Shown here piece after piece: positions 59,026 to 64,000 of a stretch of 64,000 bases of DNA. Made by a program: the position numbers and the translations under genes. The stretch lies in assembly GCA_041394945.1 (NCBI GenBank), contig JAWKHH010000001.1, positions 248,001 through 312,000 of the forward strand. The letters run 5' to 3'. The notes under the pieces were generated by a model. The model was not told where the DNA came from, did not search any database, and saw only the letters and a program-made list of their open reading frames with translations. Positions within the stretch are counted from its first letter, which is position 1. Each line of letters opens with the position of its first letter. This DNA is from Bryobacteraceae bacterium (GTDB taxonomy: Bacteria; Acidobacteriota; Terriglobia; Bryobacterales; Bryobacteraceae).

Positions 59026-60636
59026 CTAGACGCCCCAGCCGTATTCTTCCAGCGCGTGTTGGACGGAGTCGTCCTTCTCCGTGATGCGCATCAGTTCGAG
59101 GCGAATGGCATCGAGGAGGGCGAGCCAGGAGGCTTCGATGACGTTTTCGGAAACGCCTACGGTGGCCCAAGAGCGCTTCTGGTCCGACCATTCGACGAGC
59201 ACTCGAACCTTGGCGGCGGTACCTTTCTTGGAGTCGAGGACGCGAACCTTGTAGTCCGTGAGGCGGACGTTGGCGATGTCGGGGTAGAGGCCGGAGAGGC
59301 ACTGGCGCAGACAGAGATCGAGCGCGTTGACGGGGCCGTGGCCGGACGCAGAAGCGGAGTGGACGCCGTCCTGGGCTTTTAAATTCACCGTGGCGGTGGT
59401 GACCGAGGGGCGCGTGCCGGTCATCTTCGTGGCGACTTCGAAGTTGATCACTTCGAAGAATTTGACACCCGGATGGAGCGCTTCGCGCACAAGGAGTTCG
59501 AAGGTGCCTTCGGCCGCCTCCAGTTCGTAGCCGAGGAATTCGAGGTGCTTGATGCGATCGAGGAGTTCGCGGCGCGCGGTTTCCGATAGACGATCCTCAA
59601 GGCCGTGCTGGCGCAGCTTATAGAGAACGTTGCCGCGGCCGGAAAGATCGCTGAGGAGAACGCGCTGGTGGTTTCCGACCGTTTCCGGGCGGATATGTTC
59701 GTAGGTGGACGAGTCCTTGAGAACGGCGCTGACGTGGATACCGCCCTTGTGGGCAAACGCGGACTGGCCTACGAAGGGCTGCCCGTTGGCGATGGGCAGG
59801 TTGGCGAGTTCGGCGATGAGGCGGCAGGTGGAAGTGAGTTGCGTGAGCTTCTCAGGTCCGATGGTGGTGTGGCCGTGCTTGATTTCGAGGTTGGCGATGA
59901 CGGAGGCGAGATTGGCGTTGCCGCAGCGCTCGCCATAACCGTTCATGCAGCCCTGGACGTGCGTGGCGCCGGCTTCGATGGCGGCGATGGAGTTGGCGAC
60001 GGCGACGTCGGAGTCATTATGGCAGTGGATTCCGATGGCGCCGGAGAAGCGGGCGCGAACCACCGACACGATTTCGGCTAGGCGGGCGGTGAGGGTGCCA
60101 CCGTTGGTATCGCAGAGGCAGAGTACGTCGGCGCCGGCCTTGGCGGCCGCATCGAGCGTGCGAAGGGCAAAGTCGGGATTGTTGATGTAGCCGTCGAAAA
60201 AGTGCTCGGCGTCGTAAACGACTTCCCTGCCGTGGTCCTTGAGGAACCGCACAGTCTCTTCGATGAGCTTCCAGTTTTCCTCTTCGGTGATGCCGAGGGC
60301 GCGGTGGACGTGCAGGTCCCAGGATTTGCCGAAGATCGCAACCACGGGCGTTTCGGCCCCGACGAGGGCGAGAACACTCGGGTCGCGATCGACGGCGTGT
60401 TTGGCGAAGCGGGTGGCGCCGAAGGCCGTGAGGCGGGCGTGGCTGAGGTGGAGGGATTTCGCGCGGGCGAAGAACTCCTTGTCCTTGGGATTGGATCCCG
60501 GCCAGCCACCTTCGATATAGTCGATGCCGAGTTCGTCGAGCTTTTGGGCGATGACGAGCTTGTCGTCGACGGAGAAGGAGACGGACTCACCCTGAGTGCC
60601 GTCTCGCAGCGTGGTATCGAAGGTATGGATTCTCAT
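59026..60636 (-). CDS. cimA: (R)-citramalate synthase
   Basis: 536 residues, HMGL-like family with LeuA dimer domain. TFDTTLRDGTQGESVSFS starts the barrel; the metal HxH is in GIHCHNDSDVAVANS, and GCMNGYGERCGNANLASV is the conserved lid motif. The long length and GGWPGSNPKD block indicate the citramalate type rather than 2-isopropylmalate synthase. It condenses pyruvate and acetyl-CoA, a threonine-free route to 2-ketobutyrate for isoleucine. It follows ilvC by 18 bases. Confidence 0.92.
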   Translation of the reverse strand: MRIHTFDTTLRDGTQGESVSFSVDDKLVIAQKLDELGIDYIEGGWPGSNPKDKEFFARAKSLHLSHARLTAFGATRFAKHAVDRDPSVLALVGAETPVVAIFGKSWDLHVHRALGITEEENWKLIEETVRFLKDHGREVVYDAEHFFDGYINNPDFALRTLDAAAKAGADVLCLCDTNGGTLTARLAEIVSVVRARFSGAIGIHCHNDSDVAVANSIAAIEAGATHVQGCMNGYGERCGNANLASVIANLEIKHGHTTIGPEKLTQLTSTCRLIAELANLPIANGQPFVGQSAFAHKGGIHVSAVLKDSSTYEHIRPETVGNHQRVLLSDLSGRGNVLYKLRQHGLEDRLSETARRELLDRIKHLEFLGYELEAAEGTFELLVREALHPGVKFFEVINFEVATKMTGTRPSVTTATVNLKAQDGVHSASASGHGPVNALDLCLRQCLSGLYPDIANVRLTDYKVRVLDSKKGTAAKVRVLVEWSDQKRSWATVGVSENVIEASWLALLDAIRLELMRITEKDDSVQHALEEYGWGV

Positions 60637-60654
60637 GGCCTACCTGGCGGGAGA

Positions 60655-61674
60655 TCAGACGGTAGGTACGCCGATCTCCTTCTTCTTCTTTAAGAATGGC
60701 ATCATTTCGCGGAGTTCGCGACCGACGACTTCGATGGGGTGGTTGTGGTCGCGCTGGCGCATGGCGAGGAACTTGTGGCGGCCGGTTTTGTTTTCCTCCA
60801 TCCAGCGGCGGGCAAATTCGCCGGATTGGATTTCGGCGAGAATTTTCTTCATTTCGGCGCGGGTCTGATCGTTGATGACGCGGGGGCCGCTGGTGTAGTC
60901 ACCCCACTCGGCGGTGTCGGAAACGGAGTAGCGCATGTAGCTCAGGCCGCCTTCGTAGATGAGGTCGACGATGAGCTTGAGCTCGTGGAGGCACTCGAAG
61001 TAGGCGATTTCGGGGGCGTAGCCGGCGTCGACAAGGGTCTGGAAACCGGCCTTGATGAGTTCCGCAGTACCACCGCAGAGGACGACCTGTTCGCCGAAGA
61101 GGTCGCTTTCGGTCTCTTCGCGGAAGTTGGTCTCGATCACGCCGGCCTTCAGGCAGCCGAGGCCCAGGGCGTAGGCGAGCGAGTTCTGGAGGGCGTTTCC
61201 GGAGGCGTTCTGATGAACGGCAACGAGTGCGGGAACGCCGACGCCATCCACGAAGAGTTCGCGTACGCGGTGGCCGGGGGCCTTGGGGGCGACCATGGTC
61301 ACGTCGACTTCGGCGGGTGGCTTGATGAATCCGAAGTGGATGTTGAAGCCATGGGCGAACATGAGAGTCTTGCCGGGCCCCATGGCGGGGGCGATTTCCT
61401 TGTCGTAGATCTCCGCCTGGATGTGATCCGAGACGAGGATCATAGTCATGTCGGCGGCCTTGGCGGCTTCGGCGACGGTCATGACCTTGAGTCCGGCGTC
61501 CTTGGCCTTGTCCCAGCTCTTGCTGCCCTGGTAGAGGCCGACGATGACGTCGACACCGGAGTCGCGCAGATTGAGCGCGTGGGCGTGACCCTGGCTGCCG
61601 TAGCCGACGATGGCGACGGTCTTGTTCTTGAGGAAGTCGAGACTTCCGTCTTTCTCGTAGTAGCGATTGGGCAT
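60655..61674 (-). CDS. ilvC: ketol-acid reductoisomerase
   Basis: 339 residues, short class I form. NADPH loop GYGSQGHAHALNLRDSG and the metal site helices with LFGEQVVLCGG (Glu) and FECLHELKLIVDLIYEGG (Glu) are typical. It isomerises and reduces acetolactate or acetohydroxybutyrate to the dihydroxy acids for valine, leucine and isoleucine. Lies between ilvN and cimA with 20- and 18-base gaps. Confidence 0.96.
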   Translation of the reverse strand: MPNRYYEKDGSLDFLKNKTVAIVGYGSQGHAHALNLRDSGVDVIVGLYQGSKSWDKAKDAGLKVMTVAEAAKAADMTMILVSDHIQAEIYDKEIAPAMGPGKTLMFAHGFNIHFGFIKPPAEVDVTMVAPKAPGHRVRELFVDGVGVPALVAVHQNASGNALQNSLAYALGLGCLKAGVIETNFREETESDLFGEQVVLCGGTAELIKAGFQTLVDAGYAPEIAYFECLHELKLIVDLIYEGGLSYMRYSVSDTAEWGDYTSGPRVINDQTRAEMKKILAEIQSGEFARRWMEENKTGRHKFLAMRQRDHNHPIEVVGRELREMMPFLKKKKEIGVPTV

Positions 61675-61694
61675 GGATGCTCCAGAGGTGATGA

Positions 61695-62258
61695 TTAGCT
61701 GACCGGAAGGCCTGGGGCCTGCGCGGCGGGGGTCTTCTCCTTGGCGCCGCCGGTGGGTACGGGCGACGACAGACGGAGTTTCCGCGGCTCGAGGGCGACG
61801 GTGACGCAGCCCGAGCGCGTGACTTCGATTTCGCCGTAACTGCGCATTACGTCGATGAATTCGTCTAGCTTTTCGGAATCGCCGGTAGCTTCGAGGGCAA
61901 AGCCTTCGACGGAGGAGTCGATGACGCGGGCGCCAAAGATTTCGGCTTCCTTGAGGATCGCCGGGCGCGCTTCCATGGGGGCACGGACACGCATGAGGAC
62001 GAGTTCGCGGGTGACGGCGGGTCCTTCGGTGAGGTCTGACGCCTGGAGGACGTTGATGAGCTTATTCATCTGCTTGATGACCTGCTTGCGGAGCTGGCCG
62101 TCGACGTCGACGACGATGGTCATGCGGGAGAGCGTGGGGTCCGTGGTGCGAGCGACGGTAAGGCTCTCGATGTTGTAGCCGCGGGCGGAGAGGAGTCCGG
62201 TGACACGCATCAGGGCACCGGGTTTGTTTTCGAGCAGAAGACTAATGACTTGCAGCAT
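61695..62258 (-). CDS. ilvN: acetolactate synthase regulatory subunit
   Basis: 187 residues. An N-terminal ACT domain (LLENKPGALMRVTGLLSARGYNIESL) that binds valine, then a second ACT-like domain and a Pro/Ala-rich tail. Small subunit of AHAS III-type enzymes that gives feedback inhibition. Its start is 27 bases after ilvB. Sometimes named ilvH; ilvN is used for the small-subunit role. Confidence 0.93.
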   Translation of the reverse strand: MLQVISLLLENKPGALMRVTGLLSARGYNIESLTVARTTDPTLSRMTIVVDVDGQLRKQVIKQMNKLINVLQASDLTEGPAVTRELVLMRVRAPMEARPAILKEAEIFGARVIDSSVEGFALEATGDSEKLDEFIDVMRSYGEIEVTRSGCVTVALEPRKLRLSSPVPTGGAKEKTPAAQAPGLPVS

Positions 62259-62285
62259 GGCGTTCCTTTGTTTCAGTCACTCGGT

Positions 62286-64000
62286 TCAGTCACCGACGGC
62301 GACGGGCCTGGGCGGGGCGAGGACCATTTCGTTGATAGCGCCACCGGCTGGGACCATGGGGTAGACGTTCTCGTAGGGAGTGACTTTGACGTTGAGGAGG
62401 TACGGGCCGGGCTCGTTGACCGCTTCTTCGAGCGCCGAGGGCAGGTCCGCCGGGCTCTCGATGGTGCGGCCCTTGAACCCGTAGGCGCCGGCGAGCTTCG
62501 AGGCGTCGGGGAAGCAATCGAGCGTGACGGAGCTAAGGCGGTTGTTATAGAACAGCTCCTGCCACTGGCGGACCATTCCGAGGTAACCGTTGTTCATCAC
62601 GATCATCTTGACCGGAAGCCCATAGGAGGCAACGGTGGCGAGTTCGGGGATGGACATCTGGAAACCGCCGTCGCCCATGATGGCGAACACCAACTTGTCC
62701 GGCCGAGCGAACTGGGCTCCGATGGCGGAAGGGAGTCCGAAGCCCATGGAGCCGAGACCACCGGAGTTGAGCCAAAGGCGGGGGTGATTGAAGCGGATGA
62801 ACTGGGCGGCCCACATTTGGTGCTGACCGACGTCGGAAGCGACGATGGCTTCACCGCCAGAGTGACGGTCAATTTCGCGCATCAGGTGCTGCGGCTTGAT
62901 TTCAGAAGTGGAGGTTTCCGGGGTGAGCGGGTGTTCCTGCTGCCAACCGCGAACGAGCGCCCACCACTCTTTTCGCGTCTCCGCGTTGGCGGGTGCATGG
63001 ACGGGAGCGAGTTCCGCGACGATTTTGTTGATCTTGGTAAGAACGCGCTTCACGTCGCCGACGATGGGGAGGTCCGCGGCGCGGTTCTTGCCGATTTCGG
63101 CCGGATCGATATCTACGTGGATTACTTTCGCGTGGGGAGCGAAGGCGGCGAGGCGTCCGGTGACACGATCATCGAAGCGTACGCCGAGGGCGATGAGCAG
63201 GTCCGATTCGGTCATGGCGAGATTGGCGGCGTAGGAGCCGTGCATACCAGGCATGCTGATGAAGTTCGGGTGGGAGCTGGAGAGGCCACCAAGGCCCATC
63301 AGGGTGCAAACGGCCGGGGCGTCCAGAAGTTCCACCAGTTGCTGGAGCTCAGGGGAAGCCGCCGAAGCGATGACGCCGCCGCCAGCATATATGAGGGGCC
63401 GTTTTGCCTCCCACATCATGTGCGCGGCACGGCGCATCTGGCCGGCGTGACCATCCGTATGGATCTTGTAGCCGGGAAGGTGGATGGCATGGACGGGCGC
63501 GTATTGTGCGTGGCCCTGGAAGACGTCTTTCGGGACATCGACAAGGACGGGGCCGGGGCGTCCGGTGGCGGCGATATAAAAGGCCTCGTGGATGATCTGG
63601 GGCAGTTCGGAGAGATTCTTGACCAGGAAATTGTGCTTCGTGCAGGGCCGCGTGATTCCAAACGTGTCGGCTTCCTGGAAGGCGTCCGAACCGATCAGCT
63701 TCGTGGAGACCTGGCCGGTGAGGGCGACGATGGGAATGGAATCCATCATGGCGTCGACGAGGCCGGTGGTGAGGTTGGTGGCTCCGGGGCCGGACGTGGC
63801 GCAGCAAACACCGACTTTGCCGGTGGCGCGAGCATAGCCCTCGGCTGCGAATGCGGCGTTTTCCTCATGCCGGACGAGTACGTGCCGGATGGGGTTATCG
63901 TACAGCGCGTCGTAGAAGGGGAGGGTTACGCCACCGGGATAGCCGAACATGCAGTCGACATTTTCGCGGGCGAGGCACTCGAGAAGGATCTTTGCGCCGT
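62286..64000 (-). CDS. ilvB: acetolactate synthase catalytic subunit (N terminus beyond the edge)
   Basis: The frame is open to the last base, with GAKILLECLARENVDC before MFGYPGGVTLPFYDAL, so the gene begins outside the window. The ThDP-binding set is complete: the catalytic Glu in LVRHEENAAFAAEGYARATG and MGDGGFQMS in the C-terminal third, followed by VKMIVMNNGYLGMVRQWQELF. The FAD-binding middle domain has VGDVKRVLTKI near its end. It joins two pyruvates, or pyruvate and 2-ketobutyrate. First visible gene of the operon; any leader attenuator is outside. Confidence 0.96.
   Translation of the reverse strand, partial: GAKILLECLARENVDCMFGYPGGVTLPFYDALYDNPIRHVLVRHEENAAFAAEGYARATGKVGVCCATSGPGATNLTTGLVDAMMDSIPIVALTGQVSTKLIGSDAFQEADTFGITRPCTKHNFLVKNLSELPQIIHEAFYIAATGRPGPVLVDVPKDVFQGHAQYAPVHAIHLPGYKIHTDGHAGQMRRAAHMMWEAKRPLIYAGGGVIASAASPELQQLVELLDAPAVCTLMGLGGLSSSHPNFISMPGMHGSYAANLAMTESDLLIALGVRFDDRVTGRLAAFAPHAKVIHVDIDPAEIGKNRAADLPIVGDVKRVLTKINKIVAELAPVHAPANAETRKEWWALVRGWQQEHPLTPETSTSEIKPQHLMREIDRHSGGEAIVASDVGQHQMWAAQFIRFNHPRLWLNSGGLGSMGFGLPSAIGAQFARPDKLVFAIMGDGGFQMSIPELATVASYGLPVKMIVMNNGYLGMVRQWQELFYNNRLSSVTLDCFPDASKLAGAYGFKGRTIESPADLPSALEEAVNEPGPYLLNVKVTPYENVYPMVPAGGAINEMVLAPPRPVAVGD

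Noticed and set aside
1..64000. CRISPR arrays, prophage or insertion sequences
   Set aside because: No regular spaced repeats, integrase, transposase or phage structural genes were recognised.

Overview
The window is a GC-rich bacterial chromosome segment that reads like an acidobacterium of the Bryobacter/Solibacter type. This placement is inferred from gene content, not from a marker tree. The evidence is an acidobacterial VWFA-type secreted protein, PEP-CTERM sorting tails, many secreted or lipoprotein genes of unknown function, agmatine deiminase/carbamoylputrescine amidase, a citramalate route to isoleucine, and dense genes with few Shine-Dalgarno sites. I see no phage, transposase, CRISPR array or rRNA. 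There is one tRNA (Glu, CTC).

Layout. 1-5.7 kb: edge of a gamma-glutamyltranspeptidase, a tiny zinc ribbon, DinB, a cNMP-binding/DUF294 signalling protein with a DnaQ-like exonuclease, a PEP-CTERM protein, a GT2 glycosyltransferase and a decayed PEP-CTERM gene. 6.3-10.8 kb: minus-strand unit of an M14 peptidase and two tandem 2-hydroxyacid dehydrogenases. 10.8-13.9 kb: aguB-aguA, then a small-protein trio (PD-(D/E)XK, ASCH-like, PH-like). 13.9-16.5 kb: alaS. 16.6-24.3 kb: plus-strand run with two half-size PepSY-TM proteins, a BsuPI-domain protein, CDP-alcohol phosphatidyltransferase, GtrA, a molybdopterin oxidoreductase, a lipoprotein and a GT-C-type membrane protein. 24.7 kb: DksA-like protein. 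25.2-34.4 kb: long minus-strand run yebC-ruvC-secreted protein-tlpA-deoB-phosphodiesterase-tpiA-small protein-sugar isomerase-epimerase-pgeF. 34.5 kb: Nramp-related transporter. 36-39.9 kb: four tightly packed genes (MEMO-like AmmeMemoRadiSam B, SAM methyltransferase, FkbM methyltransferase, FAD reductase). 39.9-42.5 kb: receiver protein, VWFA protein, rhomboid. 42.6-45.3 kb: Ada-AlkA fusion, ogt, Tat-exported phosphoesterase. 45.3-53.5 kb: mixed accessory genes, the tRNA and a GAF-ANTAR antiterminator. 53.5-64 kb: ten-gene minus-strand block ilvB-ilvN-ilvC-cimA-unknown-qor-pepP-accB-accC-enolase superfamily; ilvB runs off the edge.

How it fits together. The right block joins isoleucine/valine synthesis (cimA, ilvBNC) to the biotin carboxylase half of acetyl-CoA carboxylase. 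The centre joins housekeeping (yebC, ruvC, tpiA, deoB) to envelope and thiol-redox functions. Adaptive alkylation repair is a compact two-gene unit.

Most interesting signals: (i) a MEMO-family protein that appears to carry an N-terminal PqqD/RRE-like domain, in an overlapping operon with two methyltransferases and a flavin reductase; (ii) a C-terminal domain shared by an adjacent lipoprotein and GT-C protein; (iii) a DUF294-type nucleotidyltransferase and an Nramp protein that both lack their diagnostic catalytic or metal residues; (iv) a strand-wide switch from C-rich to G-rich plus strand around 44-49 kb, independent of gene direction; (v) several -10-like hexamers 6-7 nt before start codons, suggesting leaderless mRNAs.
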